Assembly (NCBI GenBank): GCA_032622095.1
Contig: CP136066.1
Span: 103,811,319 to 103,875,318 of the forward strand
Origin: Siphonodentalium dalli
Taxonomy: Eukaryota > Mollusca > Scaphopoda > Gadilida > Siphonodentaliidae
Length of the DNA: 64,000 nucleotides
Direction: 5' to 3'
Part shown: piece after piece, positions 33,373 through 46,371 of the stretch
Layout of the letters: every line of letters starts with the position of its first letter
Position numbering within the stretch: the first letter of the stretch is position 1
The notes under the pieces: generated by a model
What the model saw: the letters and a program-made list of their open reading frames with translations, nothing else
What the model was told of the DNA's origin: nothing
Databases searched by the model: none
Translations under genes and position numbers: made by a program

Positions 33373-34541
33373 AATGTCTCTGAAAGCATGTCTCAAGCAG
33401 TACCCTTGGATTACTACGTCGAAACCTCAGGAGAGCGGACAGAAAACACAAACAAAAAATGGATTATGAATCCACAGTAAGATCCACCTCGAATATGGAG
33501 CTGTAGCTTGGGAACCGTACCAGCAAAAAGACATCAACGCCGTAGAAAGAATCAACAAAAGACGGGTGAGATTCATTCAAAACAACTACCATGCACACAA
33601 GAACAAATTAACTGAAATGTTAATGGAACAATTGATGGAACCACCACATCAGTGAAGAAGCCAGGTGATAATGAAGCTGTTCGGCAGAGTAGTGGATGGT
33701 TTGGTGCCGGCTATTCAATCAAAGGACAGTTTAATACATAAGAAGAAAGGAAGGAACATTAAGGCGAGAAAGTACACAGGCTTTGTTACATCAGACCTTG
33801 TCGAAAAGGAGATGTGTATTAACTCGAACTCCATCGAAATGATACGAGCAAAAACGGCGCAATTCAAACTCTCTTTCTTTGTTCGAACTACCGAGGAGTG
33901 GAACAGCCTGTATGATAGCGCATACGAAGAAACGGACATAACAGAATATTCCTCACACAGCGCAAATACAGGTACATTTTGTTCCGGGTAACTGTGAGCA
34001 CAAACAAACACAGCCAAAATGCGACAGCGCTGATAACCACACATATGCAGATAAAGACATCTCATTACTATAGACGAGCATCATTTTAATCACGCAACAA
34101 CCCAATTATTGAAAACTCCCGACCACTGTCATCATTTCACGATTCATCTGTCCCCTCCTGTCTTCTACTTTCTCACCCATCTCTCCCACACTCCCTGCCT
34201 CTTGCTACCCCTAACACTATATTCTCCCTGTTTCCATCCCTAACTCAAACTTAGTTATATATCTCCATTTCTCCTAAATCATTATATCAACCTTTTCCCG
34301 TCTGATCGATACCCCTCCCTCACTTATTGGGGAAGGGGCATGTCGCCAAAGAGGAGAAGAAGGAGATGTGTATTAACTCGAACTCCATCGAAATGAACAA
34401 AAGACGGGTGAGATTCATTCCCTCGGGCTTGTTGTCTGATCCTCGTTTCCATACATTAACTCTTCTATTTTGCATATTTGTATCATCTGTATATAATGTT
34501 ATATGTTTGGATTTGGAAATAAAAATATGTTTACACTAAAT
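33373..34541 (+). pseudogene. 5'-truncated LINE: RT C-terminal part and 3' UTR
   Basis: From about 33490 the sequence reads HLEYGAVAWEPYQQKDI and VERINKRRVRFI, the region downstream of the RT core in Jockey/CR1-type LINEs. An in-frame stop near 33652 interrupts it; the frame then continues over 33665-33991 with KLFGRVVDGLV and FFVRTTEEWNSL to the natural C-terminus. The 3' UTR from about 34073 to 34541 matches that of the intact LINE at 31678-32083, although the coding ends differ clearly. A patch at about 34361-34421 is copied from the coding part upstream. Confidence 0.8.
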
Positions 34542-35136
34542 ACATCTCCATGATCTCAGGGAGCGTCAAATAAACAAAAACATCAGTCGTGTGTTCATCC
34601 GTGCAGGTGCACTTTGAGTCGCGCGATTGCACCCGTTAACCGCACGTTGACACACTTTCATATCACCAGGGGACAAAACGAAATTTATTATCATTTGATA
34701 TCCTGTTGTGAAAAACAACTTGATACCATAAGTGCGACATCCGCAATAATCTATCTTTGTCGCAACCGATCGCGGTTACTCTTTGTCTGCTATCAGAAAA
34801 TGAAGGAAATTTAGCGATGAAATATGCTCGCCTTCTGGTAATCAGACATATATGGCCTATTAGATTGTTTGTCGTAAACATAACGCCAAAATCGAATATA
34901 GCAAATGAGCGAGCGGTTAATATAAAATCGATCTGTCAATTGCGGGGGCATTTGTCGTCAATTAAATGGGATGGAACCCGATCAACGTGTAAGCATGTTA
35001 ACTAAGGACGGGGTTTAACAGGGTTATATGTGGGATGACCAGTTCAGGGCTTAACAAACGCGTGGTCGATACGCATCAAGGGGTCATTGACTAAAGCCAA
35101 TGTGTCGTTTGGTTTGTGTGATGTTTATCATCGTTT

Positions 35137-35420
35137 TTGTTTTGCCGTTATATCCAGACCAATAGATGTAACAAAGACGTCAGGTTATATTTCTTTATAG
35201 AACGTGTTATCAACCAGTGGAATGACTTGCCATATTTTGTAGTTCAAGCTGAGGACATCAAAACATTTAAAGGGCTAATAGATGCACCGCTTTGGGATAT
35301 CAGTATCAGATACCAATTTGATGAGTGATCACACGCGTATGTTAACACACTTTAAATCTATAACCGGCCAAAAGTCGTGGTGACTTATAGCCGAGAACAA
35401 TTATGTTATGTTATATTATG
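35137..35420 (+). pseudogene. LINE 3' end fragment
   Basis: The frame 35137-35328 ends with RVINQWNDLPYFVVQAEDIKTF, matching the C-terminus of many CR1/L2-type ORF2 proteins (R-V-x-N-x-W-N-x-LP). The following 3' UTR contains GTCGTGGTGACTTATAGCCG and ends in ATGTT repeats. Only the last roughly 50 codons remain, so this is a 5'-truncated insertion. Confidence 0.65.
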
Positions 35421-38400
35421 TCTCGACCATTGAACAATCTATATGATTTCAGTTTAGGCACCCTTTTGGATCAACTCGTCCCACTGGTGCTGCCCCAGAT
35501 ATTTCTTTTTTCAAAATTAAGCCTCTTAATGTGGGTTCTGGTGTGGATTCTCAGTGCATCTGATCAACTGGTATAACCATACAAAGAGAAGTAATAAATC
35601 AGCACAATGTGAATTTCAGTTCATGCTTGTTTTGGTACCAATAATCACACACGAACTTGCATTGTGTTTATAAACAGCCGGCACCAATTTGTCAAATGCT
35701 ATTTAATGATTTAATGACGATTTATCATCTCCATAGAGACAAGTGTGATCGCGAGCTCATTAAGTACTGTCTCAAATGTATCTTGGCTGAAAACTATACG
35801 GCGAAATATATTCTCGGAGACACAAACTTCGAATCCTGAAGTAGCCAACAGTGACATCAAACAACGTTATCAACGGTCGGGTCGTGTGCCTGTGGAAAAT
35901 AATCTTTCGTGTGACAGCTTCCACTTAATTCGCTATATCTCAGCGGTGGATCGCTGTCTCAGATTAAAGAAATCTTGACATCATCACCGGATCTACAGTC
36001 AGAATCCTCCCAAACGCCTCGACCAGTTTCAAGCATGTGTCCCTGTGGGTCAATCTGCATGCAGGATAATATCATCGAAATAAATTCTTCCATTCTGGTA
36101 TTCCACAATTGATCGATTTGGAATACCAGTGTTCAACTTCTTAGAAGCAATGTTGGAAGAAACCCTCTTAGCTTATTGCTTTGGTGGATGCATCGGTGCA
36201 GAAGTTCACTTCATCTGCGACGAGAAGCAATTATTTGTACAATTCGTCCGCTTCATTGCGAATAATACGGTCTGAATAATACACACATAATGGTCTCCAT
36301 AGCTATAACCACATCAGATAGAATGCCAGTGTGCAGTTCCTTTCAAAAGGTACATGAATACTTACATTATCTAACTGTCCGGATATCAAATGATTAAGTC
36401 AATTGGATTTTGGCTCTAATTTTCGCATTTTTGATTATCTCAAACAGAAAGTTTTCATATTAATTTCGATTTCAATGCATGCCAATGAGATTAGAGATGT
36501 TTTGTCAATACAGTTTAAAAAAAAAAAATAACATGCCCATTTCTATTGACTGATGAGTATTTTCATATAGGCGCACCATCCGTGTGGCAAAATCTAAATG
36601 TAGGTTTAGACAGACGATCTGACTCCAATTGATCACACTGAAGGTCATATATGTGGTCTTGATCAATTTGTTTGAAAATTAGTTTGATCGTCCAAACGCT
36701 TTCAAAGCGTCCGAAATAGGACTATATCAGTCGAACCCTGGTGCCGTTCAATGCCAGTAAAGCGCGTGGAGAATTGACCGGGAAATCGGTATGTTACAAC
36801 TGGAAACCATCGACCAATAGAAAGCATGCAGCTGGCAAACTTACCAATAAGTTTATCTTCCTTTTGCGTGAATCACAATTCGCGTTTATCGAGATTATAA
36901 CCAGCTTAGTCATCGATGGTAGCTTATGTTGGCGTAATGTGCCATTCACCTTACAACTCAGTCACATGGGATGCGGAATGATAAGTTAATGGGTTAATAA
37001 ATGCATGGTTGACACGTCAAGGGGTCATTGTTACAATGCACTGTGAAAATTGTAACCACAATTCTGAACCAGCCGCGCGTGGACATGGTCATGTCCAGTA
37101 TAGCTTTTCACGGTGATAAGTTTGTCAAATACCAGTTATGTCATTAAAATCACCTTTACGAATTAACGGACAGTCCCAAAGATTGATACTAAAAGATATT
37201 AAAGGAACTTTCTTTGCTTTGCGCCAATTACAATAATGTAATTTCTCCAGGGTAATTAATTCAATGTTTTTTGTTTTTTTTGCGATATCGGCTCACTAAA
37301 ACATACTATTTCGAGTTGGGACCACCCCATACTTTGAAGTTGATTATCGAGGAACAAATAAATATAAGCAAAGAAATATATTCACTGCCTTGTTTGTTCA
37401 ATGTTAATAAGTTCCCTGTTGTATCTGGCTGGATGGGCGATAGCTGATGTGGTTGTCTTCTTATCGATAAACTGAGTTTCTCATCTCCGCTCAATAGCTG
37501 GTTTTGTTGTGTGCAACCAGATTATATGAAAAGTGACACTGATCGTATTTGTTGGCGCGAAACGAACTTGATATGTGTCTGATCTGAAATGTTAATTTGA
37601 CCGACAGTCGCTGCTTACCCGTGGATGTGATTGATAGATGCCAGACTGGTAAGACAAGAAAACCATAGTCAGAAATGGTAACGCCACCAAGATTATGGTA
37701 TTACATATAAATATAAATTATAAAAAATACATAAAATATTTTGATAACAATTGCGTTTAAACAAGTAATCCTTCAAATTATTACTAACAAAGTAAACGAC
37801 TGTGGGGTCACTCAACAGATTATAAAGACTTGGACATAGTATACTGTAAATACTAAAATTTAAATGAAATAATTAAAAGATAAAATTTAGCAAGTAGTAA
37901 AAGTTAATTTTCTCATTTTTGTTTTGGTTAAATAAAGCAATAATTTAAATGTAACATTTGGTTTAAAAAACATGATTGACCATGGCTCTTCCAACAATTG
38001 CGCGACTGACCTGGTCAATTGTTCTTAAGAAGTTGTTTTGAGAATTACTATGGAGGGAAATAGTTGTGGCTGTGGCTTCGCAAGTAATTACCTTGGTGAC
38101 GTGATGTTAACAAATCTGAACTCCAGTTAACCAAGGACGCTTCATACCAAATATAAGGTGAATTATTAATTCTTTAGAAGTTGTTTTAAGATTTACTATG
38201 GAGGGAAAGAATTGTGGTGCTGGCTTCGCAACTATTTGACCTCATTGTAACAAATATAAATATTAGTCACTCAGGCAATAGATGTATCTATTCTGTATAT
38301 TAACTTATTGGGTCTTATGTGTCTTGAGATGTCTAAATAGTTTTCGATGGACAGATCGTGCAAGGGACCCACGCCAATGTTGGGATTCCAATTGTTGGCT

Positions 38401-38619
38401 CATTAAATAGGCACATATGCTTAAGATACAGTCGCACGCTCTCGTAAGTCGGGTTTTGATTCCAGTTAATGAAAATATCATTGAAATAATCGGTTTCCCC
38501 CAATAAACATCCATATATTGAATATACATGTTTTGGAGCAGAATTAGGCAGTCCATATTGGACGCCATCATGGAATTTATTTTGTTTTGTTTTAATTTTC
38601 ACACATAATTATTAGTTAT
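35421..38619. other. Intergenic, no gene supported
   Basis: Near 36985-37035 the words AAATGCATGGTTGACAC and GTCAAGGGGTCATTG echo 35055-35095, a weak duplication. The stretch at 37230-37310 belongs to the old repeat also at 13.8 and 49.2 kb. Two related blocks at about 38020-38100 and 38160-38240 (AGAAGTTGTTTT, TTTACTATGGAGGGAAA) form a short tandem duplication. No coding content is recognised. Confidence 0.4.
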
Positions 38620-39139
38620 ATGGATGGAGTTCTCACTAAACCTCACATCCTTGTACTGGTTACAGTAGTACCCAAATTAATTGACCACTTAACCACATCA
38701 GAATTATTGGTAATTTTTCAGGATTTGAAATCCTGAAAATTTACCAATAATTTTGCTGTGGTCAAGTGGTCAATTACTTTGGACATTACTGTATGAGGAT
38801 TGAGTTATCATTAAACCTCAAATCCTTATATTGGTTACAGTAATGCCCAAAGTAATTGACCACTTAACCACAGCAGAATTATGTATTTTTTCAGCATTTA
38901 CAATCCTCAAATTACCCATTATTCTGCTGTGGTTATGTGGTCAATTGCTTTGAACAATACTGTATGATGATTGAGTTATCATTAAACCTCAAATCCTTAT
39001 ATTGGTTACAGTAATGCCCAAAGTAATTGACCCTTTAACCACAGCATAATTATGGGTAATTTTTCAGGATTTAGAATCATGAAAAAATACACACAATTTT
39101 GCTGTGGTTAAGTGATGAATTACTTTGGACATTACTGTA
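38620..39139. repeat. Three tandem units of a palindromic CAGTAATGCCC MITE plus spacer
   Basis: MITE copies of 133, 129 and 133 bp lie at 38661-38793, 38836-38964 and 39007-39139, each running from TACAGTA to TACTGTA with TA at both edges. Arms contain AATTGACCACTTAACCACAG around a hinge of TTTCAGGATTT type. Both 42-base spacers are nearly identical (GATTGAGTTATCATTAAACC), so MITE and flank were amplified together. TA borders with a CAGT start fit Tc1/mariner-type MITEs. Confidence 0.85.
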
Positions 39140-39414
39140 TGTAGATGGAGTTAAACCTCACATCAGTGTGTTGAGGATTTGGACCTTGACTTGGGACCTT
39201 TGGTTTTTAACGCAACAAATGCGCGTACACCTTATACACAAATTTTTTATGTAACCAGAGTTTTTCTTGGATAAGATGAGTTTGAAGCCTGCTTATACAT
39301 TTCAAAATGTTGTCAGTTTTGTATTGTCTGCAGCGGATCTCGACGCGTTGAAGCAAAAGTTACAAAAGATAAAATGTGTATGTGACGAGACTATAATACA
39401 AATGACAAAATTAA

Positions 39415-40150
39415 TTGAGGGAGGGGTGGGCGATACAGGGAACTAAGGGTTGAACCGATATAAATTTGTAGAGCAATAACGACCAATGTTGACATATTAT
39501 GCATATCAACTCTACTGTTGCAACAAGGCTATAAAATAGGGGGGTGTCAGAATCTTAGTCATCTCTATATAGTGCCAGAATAGTCATTTATGGAGTTCTA
39601 TAAGATGTTGGGTTGGTTATATGGACTCGGAGAAAAAAGGGGTTTGTACCGAGGAAGTTGATGAACTGACATAAATTAGTGGATCGATGTTGCCATGTAA
39701 TGCATCGTGATCAACTGTACTAAAGCAGCAATTATATAAAATTGGGGGGGGGGGGGGGGTCTGAAATTATCTCTATAGTTGGCACCAGGATTATATAGAA
39801 AGGAATAGCAATTGATATACATATACGCCATACTATAGTAATACCATAGACATATAAGTACAAGTATCACGAGATAAAATATTACGTAACATGACTATAT
39901 ACCGATGAAAGAAATAAATAAATTGGACCGGGATTAGAGGTTGGGTTGGTTATATGTGGATAATTGGATATGGAATTCATACCTATGAAACGATACAAAT
40001 TAGTGGAACGATAAAGACACTTAGTCAGGCTACGCGGGGGAAATAGGGGTTGATACGATTGACCGAAATAAATTTGTCGAGTGATAATGACCAATGTTGA
40101 CGTATAAAGTAACGCGACTGTACTGTCACACAATTATCAGGTAGAACCGG
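39415..40150. repeat. Degenerate tandem repeats, about three units
   Basis: Blocks near 39425, 39640 and 40040 share the sequence order GGGTT-GA-CC-ATA-AATTTGT or equivalent, CCAATGTTGAC-TAT, then CAACTGTACT; GTTGGGTTGGTTATATGGA recurs at about 39609 and 39940. A G run at 39744-39760 interrupts the middle unit. Confidence 0.6.
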
Positions 40151-40164
40151 TCAAATATGACAGG

Positions 40165-40390
40165 GTACAGCACGTAATTATTTCCTAGATCGAAGAAATG
40201 ATTTTTTTTTTTCGATGATAAAATTTAACATGGGATTTGCCATTAATATCGATTTATGTTTCAAAATTTTGAGCTGAAACTTTGTGTGTATGTGTATAAT
40301 ACTACTATATTCTTAAAATGACAGAGTTCAGCGCGTAATTATGTTTTAGATGGAAGAAATTGAATGTTTTCGATAACAAATTTACAGCGT
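40165..40390. repeat. Inverted copy of the 1905-2205 repeat
   Basis: Contains AACATGGGATTTGCCATTAA, ATCGATTTATGTT and TTAGATGGAAGAAATTGAAT, complementary to the blocks at about 1990-2070. Confidence 0.65.
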
Positions 40391-42932
40391 GTACGGCCTA
40401 CGGGTCATTGAGTATGCTCAATTTTTGTAAACAAACTTTTGTCAATAGCCGTTTTGGTAAAACTAAACCTTCTTCGACCGGGACAGCAGATCCGAATAGT
40501 AGCTAAGATGTATTTAGATAGAATTATCAAAAGAATATGACCGATCAGGGTACATTTTAACAGAATAGAGTGGAGAAATCTTGGTGATAATTCCAGAAAA
40601 TAAAGATGTAGGAGAATCACAATTAAACTTCCCACAATGCACTTCACTAAACCAGGGGTTCTCAATGGGTTACACATTATTTTCAGTCTATCAGATTATT
40701 TATATTTTCAACAACAAGTGACTTTAAGTTTACAATTTCAGCCAGTCCTGACTCTATCGATACGATTTAACACATTTTCATAAACATATTATAGACCGGT
40801 GGCGTTAACGTTACAATTTCGGCATCTACGTGATTCTATCGGTACGATTGAGTAAGGTACACAAAATCTCCAAGAATACATTCGCCCTGTACACCACAAA
40901 ATATCAAACTCACAGAAGCTAGAAACACCACAGGTGGCGTAATGATCCGAAGAAATGTTGCTGCATGTCCATCGACGATTAATCCCGCCAATGTGTACGT
41001 ATGTTCGTCTATTGCTGATGTTCAGTGGAGCCTACATTCTATACTACATGGGTGTTGTGTTTCAGAGTTTGAGTTGTGTTCTCATTCTTGCCACTACCTG
41101 GAGCTCGTTCGTTCATCGGTCGATATATATAATAGTGTTTTGCCATCAGGACTTATATTCAGATATATGACATTGTACTCTGATCGCACTTACATTCTGA
41201 CTCTCATTTTATCTTGCTATATTATGTTTCCCTACTCTGTATCTTGATCTGCTTATACAGCCGGATGCTAGGTTAATTTTTTGTAATAATATGGTGTTGT
41301 ACTATATTTTGGACGTGTTTAGACATTAATTGATTAGGCGTTTTGTGTAGTGTCATTTGAATGTAGGCCTATATTTGGTTTATGTCTCATGTGTATGGGA
41401 AGGCCGTTTACGTGTGATGTATGTGTGTTGCATTGTTCCAACCATACTATATGGTCTACACCTTGAAATTGTTTTGTTTGTTGTATGTTTCATCTGTGTG
41501 GTATGTCCGTTTGTGTGTGATATAATATTGTTCTCATTATGTCGCAGGTATAATGTCGTGTGTGGTTCGGTACATTTATTTAATGCTTTCTACTAGTCTC
41601 ACGCATAAGTTATCGTTTTTTTTTATATACTGGTATTAACATGATTAGAATTTACTGTATGTGCGTGTATATCTCATTCCATTGTTGTTTGTTTTTCAGC
41701 TTGAAGCAATTCAATAAATGTGCTCGACAAGAATAGCGGTTGATTGCTCCCTCGCGAAACACCTGTCAGAATGGGTCAGAACATCAACAAATTTTCCCAG
41801 GTTTTATTCTGGTGAAATATGAACTCTACGGGCGTCAGACAGAGTAGAGATTCATTGCATGATCTAGCAAACATCCGAGAATGGTCTCTGGTGAAGAGCA
41901 TCCCTGCTTTCGCACAACTTCAAAGTGAAATTAATATCCTTTTGTATATTTTCGCGATGACTGTTCCAAACAAATTAATGATGATGATTTCAAGTATTTT
42001 TCTTTTATCTTTAGCCTTCACGGTATTACAGCTGAAAATTATTTCAGGAAAGTTTGCCTAATTTGGTGTAAAATCTGTCCATGGGTCTCAAATAAAACAA
42101 TAGCACTTGACATGGAACGCGACAGTGTGTGTTCAGATAACCCCCGCTATATGATCCGCTCAATATCAATCCAAATCTCAACTGATCCGTATTTGCAACT
42201 CGGTAGACACACTATGTACCAGTCCAAAATCATATCCCGAGGCCAGTTTGCACAAAAGATATCCAACTCATTCGAGAATCGAGTCAACAGTCATTGTTTC
42301 CCAGCGGAACAGCCCGAGGCTGATAATGGCAGGCTTTCTATCCGGATCAATGGCTCGTCTCGAGGGATCCTATTCTTATCTGATTTAGTGTTTTGATTTT
42401 ATTGACAGGTGATTGAGATTGGTAAAACAAGCGTTAAGTCGTATATACGCACATACAGGGATCGTCTTTCGACTCGTTAGTATGCCAATCTACGAGAGCC
42501 GTTTGGAAGTTAAAATATGCGCATGTACTCATAGACTAGAGGTTGAACGAGCAGGTGAAAAGCTAAATTTGTATTATTAACAGATTCTATTTTCACCCAC
42601 CTGATACTAGAATGCTTTTAAATCCTCTGCACATATCGCTTTTCCTCTCAGAAATACACATGTACCATTCGTAAAGCTCAGCTAGTTTAGCGATTTCTAT
42701 ACAGGGTTGTCAGATTCAATATCATGGTGTGAAATGATATCAACCCAGTTATATAAATATAGTATGTCTACCAATTACAGAAAACAGCCCACGATTCAGT
42801 GCATGACAGTAATTAAACAATACGCTATAAGATACATTCATATGACGTTGGTCTCTATTATATACTGAAAACGTGCACGTGTACCGGCATCTGTGTTGCT
42901 ATCGATCCATGTATTGCGCGTTTGCATGGGTA
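40391..42932. other. Intergenic, no gene supported
   Basis: Short frames around 40942-41600 are hydrophobic but carry no domain; a TTTTTCAG at about 41692-41699 followed by CAATAAATG could be a splice acceptor plus poly(A) signal by chance. At 41805-41870 a stretch (ACTCTACGGGCGTCAG, AGTAGAGATTC) recurs inverted near 48505-48575. A frame of 94 codons at 42112-42396 is unrecognised. Confidence 0.35.
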
Positions 42933-43149
42933 TACAGTAATGCCATAAATAATCGACTCCTTAACCACAGCAGAATTATGGGTAATATGTTAGGATTTAG
43001 TCGGAAATATGGCTTGTTGCCATTCATCGGAAAGCTCTCACTGAGAGCTTTCCGATGAAGGCAACAAGCCATATTTCCGACTAAATCCTGAAAAAAATAC
43101 CCATACTTGTGATGTGGCTAAGGAGTCGATTATTTAGGGCATTACTGTA
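42933..43149. mobile_element. Palindromic CAGTAATGCCC MITE, 217 bp
   Basis: Long arms run from TACAGTAATGCC to its complement ending TACTGTA, and include TCCTTAACCACAGCAGAATT and GGCTTGTTGCCATTCATCGG. The centre CTCACTGAGAG is itself palindromic. TA at both edges fits mariner-type insertion. The short terminal words match the 38.6 kb array, but this internal sequence is longer. Confidence 0.85.
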
Positions 43150-45089
43150 TATGTATGTGAGTTACACAGAATCCTAAGTGAATGTGACTCTCTGAACATA
43201 CCAACACCCGCGATTTCGATTAAGGTGGACTGGTGGAAGTAAATTTGAAGTCTATAAACAGGCATGAAATTTTTGAAAACTAAATATTCGATAAATAAAG
43301 CAACGTGCATGTTCAAACAGATGGATCGATAGATCAAGCGACGCTTTCTCTTTATTCTAATAATATGGAATTTATGAATATTCAAAAGCTCCATATATGG
43401 AATGCTACTCAAGAACTTTGACCTGTAGCACCGAAAGCGCGGAACAGGGCTGGATGGATCCAATATTGCCGCGACTTAGAAATTGAAGAGCAATGACATA
43501 TCTTGATTTTTATCCCATGGTCTAAATGTGCAATTGTCAGAACTAGATTAGCTGATTCCCAAATTTTAACCTGCATAAACGAAAAAATCTCAAATTTACG
43601 GAAATCATATAAGAGTATAAACACGTGTTTTTCAGCGCTATAGCGACCGCTCTATATCGACCGCGTCGGTATGTTTTGTATTAACCCCTTTAAAATATAC
43701 CATTATCTATATCTCAGACATGCGCAGTTAACCCTTTCATAACTGGAGCTTTCTGAAATGTTTGCGAAAACCCTGTGCCAATGTATTTACTCTGTAGATA
43801 GTGTGTGCGCTCGGATTTTCAGTCGTTGTCGTCGGTTATGCCACTCGATAGTCATATATATGCAATTACTAACAGAATTGAAATTAACATTTCATGATTG
43901 TTTCTACCCCTGGCCCTTTGTAATGCAATAAGTGCTTCTAGTCCTGTCAATTTCAATTTTAAGAAAGGGTAGCCATCACCGACAGTGATGTAACTGTGTT
44001 ACCCAGTCGGAATGTGGCTTTTCAAACGGGATTTTGAACTGCTGAACGTGCATGGCGAGTGGTCAAACTGCATCCCACGGCCATCACATTGACGTTTCCA
44101 ATTATTATCCCTCGATTCCTACAACCGAAGTGCTTCGTTTTAACTGTTTAGTATGTAAACTACTGATCAGCAGCCGATCAGCATTGTGGTGTTTTCAGAA
44201 GTGTCCGTGTGGGCACCACCTGCGATCGTAAGGACATACGATCACGTTTATGGCCTTCGGGAAAAACAAATTTACCAATAGATGTGAATTTGGGGTATCG
44301 TTTTCTAAGACACACAAAATGTTGTCCAAATTTGGTTTATATATGGGTGAAAAGTTATAAACACACGAAAAGCGTGACAGAGTTATGTACAGATAGACAG
44401 ACGATGGATTTATATTATACAAATTATTTGCTGGCATTATGTTGTATAACAATTTATTCCGTTGTCTTTGGAAATTTCATCGTCATAGAGCCAGGATGTG
44501 GATATTAATTCTAGAGACATAAATCTTATAAGATTATGTCGTTGGCTTTTTAAATAGACTGAACTGATACTTGTGTGTAGTCAGTAGAATGGAAAGCCCC
44601 AATTACCTGGAAGGAGCACTTTGACCTACTACCATCTATTTATCTTCTTATTTCCTCAAGGGTCACTGTCCTCCTATTATATTGGCTTGTGGAGGTCGTT
44701 ATAGGCTCCGAAGGGGGCTAATAAAAATGTTCATGTCAAATAATTTTACCCTATTATGGTGGGTTACGAGTTCATTGAAGAAATCGATAGCAACGGCCAT
44801 TTATTTTATGAAATTAGTTTGTGCTGAAAAGAGATATGAAATAAAAATTGTGATTGAGATTACTATACGTGTTAACCCATTCAGGGCAATTTCATGTCAA
44901 TGTCAAGCCTGATGACATAGGCTTGTGAATTTCAGCTAAGAAGCATCATCTCACATGATCACGTAGTTATACAGTCCTCGAAATTGGTCACAGCAATAAA
45001 CATTGCCGTGGGAAACGCTGTGAATCTAACATGTCATATAATTATATTGCCTTGGGATATTTTTCCTAAATTCGAGTGTTGGTTATATT
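43150..45089. other. Intergenic, no gene supported
   Basis: A fragment of the CCCTGTGCCAATG palindrome family lies near 43770-43800. Nothing else is recognised. Confidence 0.4.
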
Positions 45090-46371
45090 GGCCGGATTCT
45101 TCATCTCCAGTTTAAACCCCCGAGTTTAAACCTGGTTAAACCTACATTGGCTGTCCAGCCAAACCGGATCTAAGGGGGCGTTTTTTTCGTTCAGTTAATT
45201 GACAACTTTATTTGGTGATATGACCATGCAGTCAAACTTCCCTGTTACCAATCGGACCAAAAGACAGTCCGACATAATGCTTATTGACATTAATTATCGC
45301 GAACGTATGCACGCTCATGGGATTTATTCGGCGCGAAACAAGCATCGTTCATGGACCATTAATTCGATCTCATTCTGGGTTTAAATAATTATGACAAAGT
45401 GCATGTCTCTCAACACGAGTTTCACGCGCTGTCCATCACTTTGTTTATGATAGATTTTCGGCAACATGCTTTCCCCGAAAAGAAACATTTGGTGTATTTA
45501 CATATCTGTATATATACAAGTGTATAGGATCTGTCTATCTATCTGTCTGTCTGTTAGGAACTTTTCTTCCACAATACTAATTTAAAATTTAAATTTATTT
45601 TGTTTTGTTTTAAATTTTATTATTTTTTTTAAATTAAAATGTTCAAATGATCAAAATGTGCGCACGCAAAGGTGTCGCAGCTCCTAGCGAAAACAGAAGC
45701 CACAGGCCCCTTTGATGCTGAATAAAGGCTCCTTAATCTAGTCAATCCTGGACCAAGAGGTCAGTCAGTTAAAGGCAATTTGCTTATGCGTACACACAAA
45801 TAGAGACAGAGTAGAGCTTTGTGATATGATCTACATTAGGATTGTAAACTATGTGTACAGCATATCTGGTCATGTGGTAGCATCATCATATTGAATGAAC
45901 ATGTCAATATCTGAGCAACGCTCGCATGCGAATTTTATCAACTGTGACATGATAACACCAGTCGGCATTCGCCACAAAGGCACGCCCTCACTCGAGATTA
46001 TTTACAGCTCCATCCTTTGATGTGATTGTTTGACAATTCTAAACCGCGATCGAGAAAAGACGGATTCGTCATCTCAGGTTTATCCTCGGTAAAACTGGTT
46101 TAGCTGGACGTCGAAGTACATGGTTCAGTTGCCGGTTTAAGCTTATAAAACACCAAAATATCGATATTGACAAAAAAAATTCCCCACTTACTTTATAGAT
46201 GAGTGCTTCTCGCTTATAAACTTCCAATCAAAATATACTCGCTACGGCAATTATTGATTTTCGCAATCAATAAAATGCGGCGGTCCGGTTAATTATCTCG
46301 ACGATACAGAGACACTACTGCTAAACCACTGGTCTGGCTGGACCAGGTTTAAACCAGATGACGAATGGGCC
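45090..46371. mobile_element. GGCC-ended inverted-repeat element rich in TTTAAACC
   Basis: Left end GGCCGGATTCTTCATCTCCA and right end (read inward) GGCCCATTCGTCATCTGG; both run into repeated TTTAAACC words and a CTGG-CCAGCCA block. A second such pair lies at about 46061 and 46480. No ORF resembles a transposase. The left 215 bp are also present inverted at 49752-49974. Confidence 0.65.

Noticed and set aside
36000-36290. Minus-strand stretch vaguely like an RNase H start (TDAS)
   Set aside because: Interrupted by stops and without the other conserved acidic residues, so the resemblance is probably chance.
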